NCBI RefSeq assembly: GCF_000701365.1
Contig: NZ_JNIK01000011.1
Location: 465,095-529,094 of the forward strand
Source of the DNA: Blastococcus sp. URHD0036
GTDB lineage: Bacteria > Actinomycetota > Actinomycetes > Mycobacteriales > Geodermatophilaceae
Direction: 5' to 3'
Length of the DNA stretch: 64,000 nucleotides
Position numbers and translations under genes: made by a program
Shown here: one piece after another, positions 34,374 through 42,656 of the stretch
Layout of the letters: each line of letters starts with the position of its first letter
How positions within the stretch are numbered: position 1 is the first letter of the stretch
The notes under the pieces: generated by a model
What the model was told of the DNA's origin: nothing
The model's input: the letters and a program-made list of their open reading frames with translations, nothing else
The model's database searches: none

Positions 34374-35810
34374 GTGAAGTCACCGCGGCACTGGGACGCC
34401 CGTCTGCACGCTGCCATCGGCACGATCCCGGCCTCACCCGCCGACCGCTGGCTGCGCCGGCTCTCCACCTTCGCCGACCGCGGCAAGCTGTGGTTCGTCA
34501 TCGCGGCGTTGCTGGCGACGCGCAAGGGCGAGACCCGGCGTGCGGCGATCCGGGGGCTCGGTTCGCTCGCGGTGACCAGCTCGGTGGTGAACGCCCTGCT
34601 CAAGCAGGTGTTCGCGCGTCGCCGTCCGGACCTCGGCCGGCACGGCCCGCACCGGCTCCTGCGGCGGGACCTGACCACGCACTCGTTCCCGAGCGGGCAC
34701 TCGGCGTCGGCCGCCGCCTTCGCCACGGGGGTGGCCCTGGAGAGCCCGCTGGCCGGCGCCGCGCTCGCGCCGCTGGCGCTCGGCGTCGGCTACTCGCGGG
34801 TGCACGTGGGCGTGCACTACCCGGGCGACGTGGTCGCCGGCTTCGCGGTGGGGACGGCGGTTGCGGCGGCCAGCCGGAAGTGGTGGGCGGTCCGGCCGCG
34901 GACGCCGGCCCGGGTGCGACCGGCCTTCTCCGCACCGGCGCTGGCCGACGGTGAGGGCCTGTTCATCGCGGTCAATCCGCGGTCGGGCGACGAGAACTAC
35001 GACCCCGCGTCCGACATCCGCCGGCTGCTGCCGAAGGCCGAGGTGCTCGAGATGTCGGAGGACCGCGGGGTCGCCGAGCTCCTGGGCGAGCCGGCGTCCT
35101 CCGGTCGGGCGAAGGCCCTCGGCGTGGCCGGTGGTGACGGCTCGGTCGCCGCAGCCGCGGCCATCGCGCTCGAGCACGGCCTGCCGCTGGCGGTCATCCC
35201 GGCCGGCACGCTCAACCACTTCGCCCGGGACGTCGGGGTGGACACCGCCGAGGAGGCCGCGGGGGCGGTGACCTCGGGCGCCGCCGTGAAGGTCGACGTC
35301 GCCTCGCTCAACGGGACGCCGTTCCTCAACACCGCGGCGATCGGCAGCTACCCGGAGATGGTGCGCCGCCGCGACGCGCTGGCCGGCCGGATGGGCAAGT
35401 GGGCGGCGATGACCGTGGCCGCGGCGCGGACCCTGCGCGTCGGGACGCCGGTGGAGCTCTCGCTGGACGGCCGCTACGTGAAGGTCTGGATCCTCTTCAT
35501 CGGCAACTGCCTCTACACCCCGCGGGGGCTGGCGCCGGCCTGGCGCCCGCGGCTGGAGGACGGGCTGCTCGACGTCCAGTACCTGCGGGCCGACATCCCG
35601 TTCAGCCGGACCCGGGCGGTGCTGGGAACGCTGCTCGGCGTCTCCGACCGGGTGTCCGGGTACGCGGAGTCGAGCGGGACGTCGGTGAAGGTGCGCTCGC
35701 TGTCGGGTCCGCAGCAGGTGGCCTACGACGGCGAGATGGGCGACGCCGCGACCGAGTTCCTCTTCGCGAAGAGCGGCTCGCTGACCGTGTACTGCTGCCG
35801 GACCTCGTGA
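34374..35810 (+). CDS. Fused PAP2 phosphatase and diacylglycerol-kinase-type lipid kinase
   Basis: The 478-residue protein joins two opposing activities on lipids. The N-terminal PAP2 domain has K77-Q-V-F-A-R-R-R-P85, PSGHS at 106-110 and SRVHVGVHYPGDV near 140-152, the three acid-phosphatase motifs. From about residue 185 a DAGK/sphingosine-kinase-like domain follows with FIAVNPRSGD, the nucleotide motif GGDGS and IPAGTLNHFARD. Both parts seem intact. Such fusions occur in Actinobacteria; the substrate may be a phosphatidate or a polyprenyl lipid. The kinase part's catalytic Asp-Gly region YDGEMGD is present near the C-terminus. Confidence 0.9.
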   Translation: MKSPRHWDARLHAAIGTIPASPADRWLRRLSTFADRGKLWFVIAALLATRKGETRRAAIRGLGSLAVTSSVVNALLKQVFARRRPDLGRHGPHRLLRRDLTTHSFPSGHSASAAAFATGVALESPLAGAALAPLALGVGYSRVHVGVHYPGDVVAGFAVGTAVAAASRKWWAVRPRTPARVRPAFSAPALADGEGLFIAVNPRSGDENYDPASDIRRLLPKAEVLEMSEDRGVAELLGEPASSGRAKALGVAGGDGSVAAAAAIALEHGLPLAVIPAGTLNHFARDVGVDTAEEAAGAVTSGAAVKVDVASLNGTPFLNTAAIGSYPEMVRRRDALAGRMGKWAAMTVAAARTLRVGTPVELSLDGRYVKVWILFIGNCLYTPRGLAPAWRPRLEDGLLDVQYLRADIPFSRTRAVLGTLLGVSDRVSGYAESSGTSVKVRSLSGPQQVAYDGEMGDAATEFLFAKSGSLTVYCCRTS

Positions 35811-35823
35811 GGGGCGGCGCTTC

Positions 35824-35959
35824 TGCGGTGTTCCCCGTGCTCCTGCGGTGCTGCAGCGCCGCAGAGGCGGGAGTTCGACCGCAAGAGCGAGCCAATGCGG
35901 GTGTTCCCCGTGCTCTACCGGTCCTGCAGGGCACTCGACCCGCGAGTTCGACCCGCAAT
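35824..35959. repeat. Imperfect tandem duplication of about 65-70 bp
   Basis: Copy 1 (35824-35884) and copy 2 (35896-35959) share GTGTTCCCCGTGCTC at the start, CTGCAG in the middle and GAGTTCGACC-GCAA at the end. The segment is non-coding, between the lipid kinase and a lipoprotein gene. The gap continues to 36051 with nothing else clear. Confidence 0.6.
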
Positions 35960-36051
35960 GGGCCCGATCGGGCGGTTGTCCACAGTGATGACTGCGCCGG
36001 CGCGAGGGCAGTAGCTAGTGTCCCCAGTCCGTGAGGACGGGGAGGCAACGC

Positions 36052-36633
36052 ATGGCGGCGGGGTTCACCCGACGGACGACGGCGGTGCTGGCGGTGAGCG
36101 CGGCGGTGCTGTGCGGCTGCAGCGACGAGCAGAAGCCCGCCGAGACGCTGCCCGACGCGAGCAGCAGTGCGTCGACCTCGTCCGAGGCGCTCCCACCCCT
36201 GGGCCCGAGCGATTTCCCGATGCCCGCAGAGGCTCGCACCCGGGACGCCGCCGGGGCAGAAGCCTTTACTCGCTATTACATCGACCTCATCAATCGGACC
36301 TCCGCCGTCATGGACGCTGCCCCGTTGCGCGAATTCAGCGACGGCTGCGCTGACTGCATCCGCATTGCTTCGGACACGGAGCAAGACGCAGCAGCCGGTT
36401 ACCACTACGAGGGCGGCGATCTGACGGTCACCTCGATGCAGTCTTCGTCATCGGGCTCTTCGACGGAGGTCGCATTCTTCGTCGATCAAGCGGCCCTCAG
36501 CGTGGTCGATGCTTCTGGACAGCCGGTCCCCGACTTGACGTTCACCGCTCAAGAACAGGCGTCGTGCGGCGCCACCATGAGGTGGGACGCTGAGCGATCG
36601 ACGTGGGTTCTCATCAGCCTGACGCTCGGATGA
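36052..36633 (+). CDS. DUF6318-type lipoprotein
   Basis: The 193-residue protein has a short signal ending in the lipobox VLCGC, a Ser/Ala/Thr-rich linker, and a domain PMPAEARTRDAAGAEAF...RYYIDLINRTSAVMD with DGCADCIRIA, as in the DUF6318 family. It should be attached to the outer face of the membrane. ATG 36052 has GGGGAGG 6 nt upstream. Codons toward the middle are less GC-rich than neighbouring genes. The stop overlaps the next start (ATGA), so the two are co-translated. Function unknown. Confidence 0.8.
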   Translation: MAAGFTRRTTAVLAVSAAVLCGCSDEQKPAETLPDASSSASTSSEALPPLGPSDFPMPAEARTRDAAGAEAFTRYYIDLINRTSAVMDAAPLREFSDGCADCIRIASDTEQDAAAGYHYEGGDLTVTSMQSSSSGSSTEVAFFVDQAALSVVDASGQPVPDLTFTAQEQASCGATMRWDAERSTWVLISLTLG

Positions 36634-37535
36634 GCCGCCGCCTGGTGCTCGTGATAGCCGCGGCAGCCTTCTTCCCTTCTGTCGTGGCATTGTCCGCGCG
36701 AGCGGACGACTGCCGGCGGCTATGCGAAGAGCCGAGCGTCGGTGTCGGCGAGGGAAGCCTCACCGCGGCCTATGTCGCCGCGGACGTCGGTGGTCTCCGC
36801 ATTGCGAGCAATGCCGCACCGGAGGCACACCCCTATACCTACCGACTGCTGAGCCCGTGCGCCGCGGCCGAGGCCGCCGGAGAGCCATGCCAGGACTCGG
36901 ATGACCGCGCCTGCCCATCTGGACCCGAGCAGTTGGTCCGTGAGCTCGTGGTCCAGCAGCGCCGAGTAGTCGTTCCAGGCCTCACGGAGATCGACGGCCT
37001 TCCGGTGCCGGCAGGCGTCCCGGCAGGGACGCAGTTCGGGGACTGGTTGGCGTTTCCGCGGGAGTGCATCGACATCACGGCGCTGAACCCGGCACCGTCG
37101 CCGGACGAGGTGTTCCGCTACTTCGAGCGGCTCCCGCTCCCCCAGCTGCCCACCCGCCAGCAGCCGCCGGGGAACGGCCTCGTCGGACTGCCGGTCATCT
37201 TCTTCACCGACGGTCCGACCACGCAGACCTACAGCCTCGACATCCGCGGCTTCACCGTCGACATCGTCGCCACCGCTCAGGGCTTCACCTGGCACACCGG
37301 CGACGGCGCGCACCTGACCACGATCGACCGGGGCGCCCCGTACCCGGCGCACACGATCACGCACGACTACGCCTCCGGCACCTACACCGCCTCGCTCACC
37401 ACGACGTGGGGCGGGACCTTCACCGTCGACGGCAGCGCCGCCGTCGACGTCCCCGGGAGCACGACCACCGATGGCCCGCCCGTCACCTTCACCGTGGTCG
37501 AGGCGCGCGCCGTCCTGACGAACCCGTACGACTGA
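36630..37535 (+). CDS. Secreted protein of unknown function, coupled to the DUF6318 lipoprotein
   Basis: The 301-residue protein has a signal peptide (SRRLVLVIAAAAFFPSVVALSARA) and a mature part with several Cys residues (DDCRRLCEEP, CPSGPEQ, RECIDIT) that could form disulfides outside the cell. The C-terminal third is Thr-rich beta structure (TIDRGAPYPAHTITHDYASG, TTTWGGTF). I recognise no domain with certainty. Start and stop overlap with the lipoprotein gene suggests that the two products work together at the cell surface. Confidence 0.7.
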   Translation: MSRRLVLVIAAAAFFPSVVALSARADDCRRLCEEPSVGVGEGSLTAAYVAADVGGLRIASNAAPEAHPYTYRLLSPCAAAEAAGEPCQDSDDRACPSGPEQLVRELVVQQRRVVVPGLTEIDGLPVPAGVPAGTQFGDWLAFPRECIDITALNPAPSPDEVFRYFERLPLPQLPTRQQPPGNGLVGLPVIFFTDGPTTQTYSLDIRGFTVDIVATAQGFTWHTGDGAHLTTIDRGAPYPAHTITHDYASGTYTASLTTTWGGTFTVDGSAAVDVPGSTTTDGPPVTFTVVEARAVLTNPYD

Positions 37536-37572
37536 GCACCAGAGCCGCGACGCGCTGCAATACCGTGTCACC

Positions 37573-37797
37573 GTGCAGCTCTCCACCGCGATGGCCGACG
37601 TCATCCGGTCGCTGCTGTCCGACCGGGGCTGGTCGGGGCGGCAGCTGGCCCGCGAGACCGGGATCAACCAGGCGAGCGTGGCCCGCAAGCTGCGCGAGGA
37701 CAGCCCGTTCGACCTCGACGACCTGCAGGCCATCGCCCACGCGCTGAGCGTCGACCTGACCGACCTGATCAGCGCAGCGGCCCGCCTGCTCGGCTGA
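37573..37797 (+). CDS. Small XRE/Cro-type helix-turn-helix protein
   Basis: The 74-residue protein is little more than a lambda-repressor-like DNA-binding domain: GWSGRQLARETGINQASVARKL is the helix-turn-helix and FDLDDLQAIAHALSVDLTDLI the following helices. No effector or oligomerisation domain is attached. TACCGT (37561-37566) lies 6 nt before GTG 37573, so the transcript is probably leaderless. Targets unknown. Confidence 0.8.
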   Translation: MQLSTAMADVIRSLLSDRGWSGRQLARETGINQASVARKLREDSPFDLDDLQAIAHALSVDLTDLISAAARLLG

Positions 37798-37843
37798 CAG
37801 AGGCGGCAGACCGGGGCGGCAGACCGGGGCGGCAGCGCGGGGG

Positions 37844-38047
37844 TCAGGCCGGCTCGCGCTTGGACCCGCAGCCGGCACACAGCTCGTACCGGCGCGCCTC
37901 GGCCTTGAACGCCGGGTTGAGCCGGTCCAGCCCCTGGCGCACGCGGCGGGACTCGGTCAGCGAGACGTCCTCGCTCCCGCACACGTCACAGGGACGCGAG
38001 CCGGGACCGAGGGAGGTCCTGCGTCGCCTCGTCTCCACCCATCCCAT
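37844..38047 (-). CDS. Small zinc-ribbon protein
   Basis: A 67-residue basic protein with CDVC and CAGC pairs about 37 residues apart, enough for one zinc site. The segment SLTESRRVRQGLDRLNPAFKA between them is charged and likely helical. ATG 38047 is the start. Function unknown; it may bind nucleic acid or a protein partner. Confidence 0.6.
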   Translation of the reverse strand: MGWVETRRRRTSLGPGSRPCDVCGSEDVSLTESRRVRQGLDRLNPAFKAEARRYELCAGCGSKREPA

Positions 38048-38095
38048 GCTGGCACTTCGTGCCGCAGGACGAGCGAGGTGGGACGGCGAGTCCCC

Positions 38096-38281
38096 TCACA
38101 CACGCCGGCGGGCGAACCACCAGGTCAGGATGGCGGCCAGCACGGCGGCGAACATCATGCCGACACCGATGAGCGTGGTCTGCGTGGTGCCCAGCAGCAC
38201 GAGGACGACGCCGACGACCACCACCGCGATCATCTCGACGGCGACCACGACGAGCAGCAGCCCCAGCAGCGCCTTCCCCAT
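38096..38281 (-). CDS. Small two-helix membrane protein
   Basis: The 61-residue product has two strong hydrophobic segments (LLGLLLVVVAVEMIAVVVVG and LIGVGMMFAAVLAAILTWW) and a basic C-terminus FARRRV. ATG 38281 is chosen because it starts the hydrophobic part; no strong ribosome site is visible, and the frame stays open upstream. Function unknown. Confidence 0.5.
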   Translation of the reverse strand: MGKALLGLLLVVVAVEMIAVVVVGVVLVLLGTTQTTLIGVGMMFAAVLAAILTWWFARRRV

Positions 38282-38458
38282 GCCGCCCAGCGTGCCGGGT
38301 GCGGCCGCCGGACGACAGGGGCCCTCACCCGCCCGGGCAGGGTGCCGCCGACCGTGCGGCGGCCGGGAACCCTCACTACGGTCCGGGGTGGGGTGTCCCG
38401 CCTGCTCAGCTGGGCATGAGGACATCGACACGGTTCCGCTCACGGAAGAGGTCTGCTC

Positions 38459-39019
38459 ATGTTGGTCCGCCGGATCGCCCGGCCACTGCTCGCCGCACCC
38501 TTCGTCTACGGGGGGATCAGCACGCTGCGCAAGCCGCAGGACCGCGTGCCCGGCGCCGCTCCCGTCGTGGAGAAGATCGCCGGGGCCGCCGACAAGCAGC
38601 TGCCGGTCGAGGTCCCGCGGGACGTCGAGCAGTGGGTCAAGATCGACGCCGCGGTGAAGGTGGCCGCCGGTTCGCTGTTCGCGCTCAACAAGGCGCCGCG
38701 CCTGACCGCGCTGGTGCTCTCGGCGTCCATCGTGCCGACCACGCTGGCCGGCCACCGCTTCTGGGAGCACGACGACCCGACCGAGAAGTTCGGCCAGATC
38801 TCCAACTTCCTCAAGAACACCGGCCTGCTGGGCGGGCTGCTGCTGGCCGCCGTCGACACGGAGGGCAAGCCGTCCGTCGGCTACCGGGCGCGGAAGACCG
38901 CCAAGCTCGCCGCCAAGGCGACCGAGGAGGGCTACGAGAAGGCCAGCAAGCGCGCGGCCAAGAGCCAGAAGAAGGCCGCGAAGAAGGCCAAGAAGGCACA
39001 GAAGAAGGCGAAGAGCTGA
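38459..39019 (+). CDS. DoxX-family membrane protein with a lysine-rich tail
   Basis: The 186-residue protein has a DoxX-like four-helix core (LLAAPFVYGGISTLRKP, AGSLFALNKAPRLTAL, TTLAGHRFWEH, NTGLLGGLLLAAVDTEG) and then a strikingly basic Ala/Lys tail over the last 45 residues (AKKAKKAQKKAKS). DoxX proteins are linked to oxidative stress and redox partners. The tail may bind nucleic acid or acidic surface polymers. The stop overlaps the apparent start of the PHP gene (CTGA). Confidence 0.8.
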   Translation: MLVRRIARPLLAAPFVYGGISTLRKPQDRVPGAAPVVEKIAGAADKQLPVEVPRDVEQWVKIDAAVKVAAGSLFALNKAPRLTALVLSASIVPTTLAGHRFWEHDDPTEKFGQISNFLKNTGLLGGLLLAAVDTEGKPSVGYRARKTAKLAAKATEEGYEKASKRAAKSQKKAAKKAKKAQKKAKS

Positions 39020-40062
39020 CCGAGCCACTCCCGCCCGCGGCCGCGCTCCGGAGGATCGCCTTCCTCCTGGAGCGCGCCCGCGAGCCCTCGCACCGGGTCG
39101 CCGCGTTCCGCACTGCCGCGGCCGTCCTGGACGGCCTCGACGAGGCCGAGCTCGAGCGGCGCATCCGCACGAAGACGCTCACCGATCTCAAGGGCATCGG
39201 GCCCAAGACGGGGACGGCGATCGTGCAGGCGCACAAGGGCGAGGTGCCCGAGTACCTGGCCAAGCTCGAGGAGACCCACGCGGACCTCGTCCCGATGGCC
39301 GACGACGTCGCCGAGTTCCGCGCCCTGCTGCGCGGCGACCTGCACAGCCACTCCGACTGGTCCGACGGCGGCAGCCCCATCCGCGAGATGGCCGAGGCCG
39401 CGATCGCGATCGGGCACGAGTACCTGGCCCTGACCGACCACTCGCCCCGGCTGACGGTCGCCAACGGGCTGACGGCGGCCCGGCTGGAGCGGCAGCTGGA
39501 CGTCGTCGCCGAGCTGAACGAGGAGCTCGCGCCGTTCCGGATCCTCACCGGCATCGAGTGCGACATCAACGTCGACGGCAGCCTCGACCAGACCGACGAA
39601 CTGCTGGAGCGGGTCGACGTCGTCGTGGCCAGCGTGCACTCCGACCTGCGGGCCGAGCGCTCGGCCATGACGCAGCGGATGCTGGCGGCGGTCGCGAACC
39701 CGCACACCGACGTCCTCGGGCACTGCACCGGACGGCTGGTGATCGGGCGCACGCAGCGCAACGGCACCCAGCGGCCGCGGCCGGAGAGCCAGTTCGACGC
39801 CGAGGCGGTGTTCTCCGCCTGCGTCGAGAACGGTGTCGCCGTCGAGATCAACTCCCGGCCCGAGCGGCTGGACCCGCCGCTGCGGCTGCTCTCCCTCGCC
39901 GTGGAGCTCGGCTGCGACTTCGCCATCGACACCGACGCCCACGCCCCGGGTCAGCTCGACTGGCAGGCAGGAGGCTGCGAGCGCGCGGTGGAGACCGGCG
40001 TCCCGGCCGAGCGGGTCATCAACACGTTGACCGCCGAGGAGCTCCTCGACCGGCTCGGGTGA
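39016..40062 (+). CDS. PHP-domain phosphoesterase with N-terminal HhH (DNA polymerase X-like) region; apparent CTG start
   Basis: The conserved protein begins LTEPLPPAAALRRIAFLLERA, with helix-hairpin-helix LTDLKGIGPKTGTAIV near residue 55-75, then the PHP metal-site motifs GDLHSHSDWSDGG, LTDHSP and ASVHSD, ending with DTDAHAPGQ. Such proteins are related to the C-terminal half of bacterial PolX and may cut DNA or phosphate esters. No ATG, GTG or TTG lies near the N-terminus: the first in-frame GTG (39244) would delete the helix-hairpin-helix. CTG 39016 overlaps the DoxX stop as CTGA, the position where ATGA/GTGA overlaps occur elsewhere here, so I place the start there. Confidence 0.75.
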   Translation: MTEPLPPAAALRRIAFLLERAREPSHRVAAFRTAAAVLDGLDEAELERRIRTKTLTDLKGIGPKTGTAIVQAHKGEVPEYLAKLEETHADLVPMADDVAEFRALLRGDLHSHSDWSDGGSPIREMAEAAIAIGHEYLALTDHSPRLTVANGLTAARLERQLDVVAELNEELAPFRILTGIECDINVDGSLDQTDELLERVDVVVASVHSDLRAERSAMTQRMLAAVANPHTDVLGHCTGRLVIGRTQRNGTQRPRPESQFDAEAVFSACVENGVAVEINSRPERLDPPLRLLSLAVELGCDFAIDTDAHAPGQLDWQAGGCERAVETGVPAERVINTLTAEELLDRLG

Positions 40063-40082
40063 CCTCGCCCGGACCCGCTCGG

Positions 40083-40250
40083 TCAGCTGGGGCCGAGGGA
40101 CCACCAGTCGTCGAGCGCATGCGCGTGTTCGACCGAACAGACCCGGCGGCCGCGGACCCGGTGGCGGGCCGACGGCAGCTCACGGCCGCACCACTCGCAC
40201 CGACGTCGGGTGTCGAGCACCCGCGCCGTCCACTGCAGGACCCCGTTCAT
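40083..40250 (-). CDS. Small zinc-finger-like protein
   Basis: The 55-residue product has CEWCG ... RRVCSVEHAHALD, a C-x2-C ... C-x3-H pattern fit for one zinc ion. ATG 40250 is chosen; a TTG at 40286 would add 12 residues. It is convergent with the PHP gene, 20 nt apart. Function unknown. Confidence 0.55.
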   Translation of the reverse strand: MNGVLQWTARVLDTRRRCEWCGRELPSARHRVRGRRVCSVEHAHALDDWWSLGPS

Positions 40251-40352
40251 CGGCGACACAGTCCCCCGAACGGCGCCGAACTGCAACCGACGTGGTGAAA
40301 CCGCCCCCGAGGAGGTGACACACCGTGAGGTGTGCCACCCCCTCGGGCGACG

Positions 40353-40496
40353 TCAGTTGAAGATGCTGACCCCGCCCGGGCCCACGAGGAGGCCCACGAC
40401 GATCAGCACGATGCCCCACAGGAGCTCCTTGCGGACGATCGCGACGATGCCGGCGATCACGAGGACGACGGCGATGATCCAGAGCAGGGTGTCCAT
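40353..40496 (-). CDS. GPGG-motif small membrane protein (second copy)
   Basis: A 47-residue protein, MDTLLWIIAVVLVIAGIVA..., ending GPGGVSIFN. It is nearly identical to the product of 34221 but encoded on the opposite strand 6 kb away, implying a local inverted duplication or independent retention. ATG 40496 has GGAGGTAT about 9 nt upstream. Function unknown. Confidence 0.85.
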   Translation of the reverse strand: MDTLLWIIAVVLVIAGIVAIVRKELLWGIVLIVVGLLVGPGGVSIFN

Positions 40497-40676
40497 GAGA
40501 GATACCTCCGTGTTGGTGGTGAGCGAGCACTGACACCCGGTGTGCCGGAGTGCCAGCAACCGCCGTCGCCGGGCAGATCGCCGGGAGCGGACGGTCGTCG
40601 AAGTGGCGCGGGAATGCGCCGGAGAGGCGCCGGCTCATCGGCCGGCGCAGGGCGGACTACGCCCCGGGAACGCGCG

Positions 40677-41780
40677 TCAGTCGGGCGCGGGGAGGATGCC
40701 GCCGGCGCCGGCGCGCAGAGCTCCGCCATCGGCCGGCGGGCGGAACGCCGGAACGGCACCGGCGGGAGTCCGGTCGGACGGCGCCGACCAGGCGAGCGGC
40801 AGATCGGTACCGCCGGGGTGCCCGCCGGTCACGCCGCCCGTGGTGGCCGACGCCGTCGGCGCTGCGGGTGCGGGAGGGGGAACGGGCAGCGGCGCGTACG
40901 GCGTGCCGGACGACGCAGTCGGAGTTGCGGAGTCCTCCGCGGCAGGGGCTGCGGGCGGCGCCGGGTGATCCGCGGCGCGGGCCGGACCCGCCAGAGCGGG
41001 AGCTCGGTCGCTGGGCGCGGGCGCCGGATCGACAGCAGCGGAGTCGGCCGGAGCAGGACCTGCGGCAGTTGGCGAGCCGTGCACCACCGGATCGACGACG
41101 GCGATCGCGCCCTGGCCGGCATGTGCGGCGGGCGCGGCCGGCGGCGTGGCGGGCTGGGGCCCGGGGCCGCTGGGCTCCCCGTGCTCCGCTTCGTCCGACT
41201 GGTCCGCTGCAGCATTTGCGGGCGGCCCCGAGTGCGATGCACCGGAGGAATTGCCGTGCGACGACGCGGCGGCGGGCTGGGCCGGGCGGTTGCCGCCCTG
41301 GGCCTGCGGCGGAGGGCCGGACTCGGCGGGGGCCTGCGCGGACGGCGGAGGGCCGGGCTGGGCCGGGCGGTTGCCGCCCTGGGCCTGCGGCGGAGGGCCG
41401 GACTCGGCGGGGGCCTGTGCGTGCAGCGGCGGCCCGCCCTGTGCGTGCGGCGGGGGCCCGGGCTGGGCCGGGGGCTGCGCGGCCGGCGGCGGCACGGGCT
41501 GGGCCGGGGGCTGCGCGGCCGGCGTCTGGTCGGCCGCAGCGGAGTTGCCACCTGCGGCACGCGCGTCCGGCCCCGGGTGCGACGCCGGCGGTCCCTGCTC
41601 GTGGCCGGGAGCCGAGGCGGCGCCGTCCGGAGGGCCTACGGAATCCGGCTGGTCGGCACGGGCGGCGCCGGCCGCCAGCAGGTACAGCACGGCCAGCGTG
41701 AAGAGGAAGGCGATCAGCAGCAGGAGGCGCTGGAGGATCAGCAGCCCGTCCCGGGAAGAGCGCGCGACGGCATGGGGCAC
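40677..41780 (-). CDS. Membrane-anchored Pro/Ala/Gly-rich repetitive protein
   Basis: The 367-residue protein has one N-terminal hydrophobic helix (LLILQRLLLLIAFLFTLAVLYLL) and ARAD right after it, then about 310 residues of low complexity. It contains a 27-residue tandem repeat built of SGPPPQAQGGNRPAQPGPPP, encoded by a 63-bp perfect direct repeat. There is no catalytic domain. It probably spans the cell wall as an extended rod. GTG 41780 has GGAGGAGG 6-8 nt upstream; an ATG at 41888 is possible. The protein at 44715 has the same layout. Confidence 0.65.
   Translation of the reverse strand: MPHAVARSSRDGLLILQRLLLLIAFLFTLAVLYLLAAGAARADQPDSVGPPDGAASAPGHEQGPPASHPGPDARAAGGNSAAADQTPAAQPPAQPVPPPAAQPPAQPGPPPHAQGGPPLHAQAPAESGPPPQAQGGNRPAQPGPPPSAQAPAESGPPPQAQGGNRPAQPAAASSHGNSSGASHSGPPANAAADQSDEAEHGEPSGPGPQPATPPAAPAAHAGQGAIAVVDPVVHGSPTAAGPAPADSAAVDPAPAPSDRAPALAGPARAADHPAPPAAPAAEDSATPTASSGTPYAPLPVPPPAPAAPTASATTGGVTGGHPGGTDLPLAWSAPSDRTPAGAVPAFRPPADGGALRAGAGGILPAPD
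41274..41417. repeat. 63-bp perfect direct repeat, period 81 bp, inside a coding region
   Basis: The copies 41274-41336 and 41355-41417 are identical and in frame (81 bp = 27 codons). This explains the repeated block in the Pro-rich protein and makes copy-number change by slippage possible. Confidence 0.8.
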
Positions 41781-41936
41781 CCGTCGACCTCCTCCCGCCA
41801 CACGACGACACAGCCCCCGCTGGCGTAGCGGATCGACCGTAACGCCGGTCCCCCACCTGCGCATTCGCAAGATCACGACGTCGCCCATGTGGGTGGGCGA
41901 CCGACCCCAGACCGGTTCGACGCCGCCCTTCCGGGT

Positions 41937-42620
41937 CTAGGCCCCGAGCGCCTTCGCGACCAGTTGGGCGATCTGCGCCTGACCGTCTTCCGTGGGGTGG
42001 ATGCGATCGGGCAGCACGGGGATCGCCGCGTCGATCAGCGGCACGTAGATCCGTCCCGAGGCAGCGGCCGCCTCACGCAGCGCCCGGTCGATCGTCTCGA
42101 CGGCGCCCCGGTCGACCCCGGGGACGGCGGGCGGCCCCACCAGCACCACCGTGGGCACGTCCTGGAGCTGGGCCAGGATGTCGGCTGCCGCCTGCCCGAC
42201 CGCGGCCGGATCGCCCACCGCGGCGTCGTTCACGCCACCCTGGACGACGACGGTGTCGGCCTCGGGCGGAGACTCCGCCAGCCGGTCGCCGTAGGTGACC
42301 GGGTCGTCCGCGCAGAGCCCCGCCGTCGTGAACCCCGTGGAGCTCATCCCGTCCACTGCGACGGGGACGCCGAGCATCCCGGCGAGCACCGCCGGCCAGG
42401 CGACTCCCGGCCCGGACAGCCCGGCGCCCTGCGTGTACGAGTCGCCGATCACGGCCACAGCGCTCTGGTCGTCGGCTGCGGCGAGCAACTCGTCCCGGGC
42501 TTCGGTGACCGCATCGCACTGTTTCTCGGCGTCGGACGGCCGCAGCAGGACGACGGCCCCGATGCTGACCACGAGCACCGCCACCGCGGCGGCAACAACC
42601 AGCCAGCGCCGCCGTGTCAC
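41937..42620 (-). CDS. SGNH/GDSL-family esterase, membrane-anchored
   Basis: The 227-residue protein has an N-terminal signal-anchor helix (RRRWLVVAAAVAVLVVSIGAVVLL) and the SGNH blocks: I GDSYTQG (nucleophile Ser), II/III GMSSTG and GGVNDA, V DRIHPTEDG (catalytic Asp and His). It should act outside the membrane, removing acyl groups from a lipid, peptidoglycan or polysaccharide. Its nearness to the polysaccharide locus suggests deacetylation or deacylation of surface glycan, by inference. Confidence 0.85.
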   Translation of the reverse strand: MTRRRWLVVAAAVAVLVVSIGAVVLLRPSDAEKQCDAVTEARDELLAAADDQSAVAVIGDSYTQGAGLSGPGVAWPAVLAGMLGVPVAVDGMSSTGFTTAGLCADDPVTYGDRLAESPPEADTVVVQGGVNDAAVGDPAAVGQAAADILAQLQDVPTVVLVGPPAVPGVDRGAVETIDRALREAAAASGRIYVPLIDAAIPVLPDRIHPTEDGQAQIAQLVAKALGA

Positions 42621-42656
42621 CGCGGGGACGCTATCCGAGCTGCACCGGCAGCTCCC

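Noticed and set aside
41274..41417. Possible CRISPR-like repeat
   Set aside because: Only two copies, in frame within a protein gene, with no spacer diversity and no cas genes.
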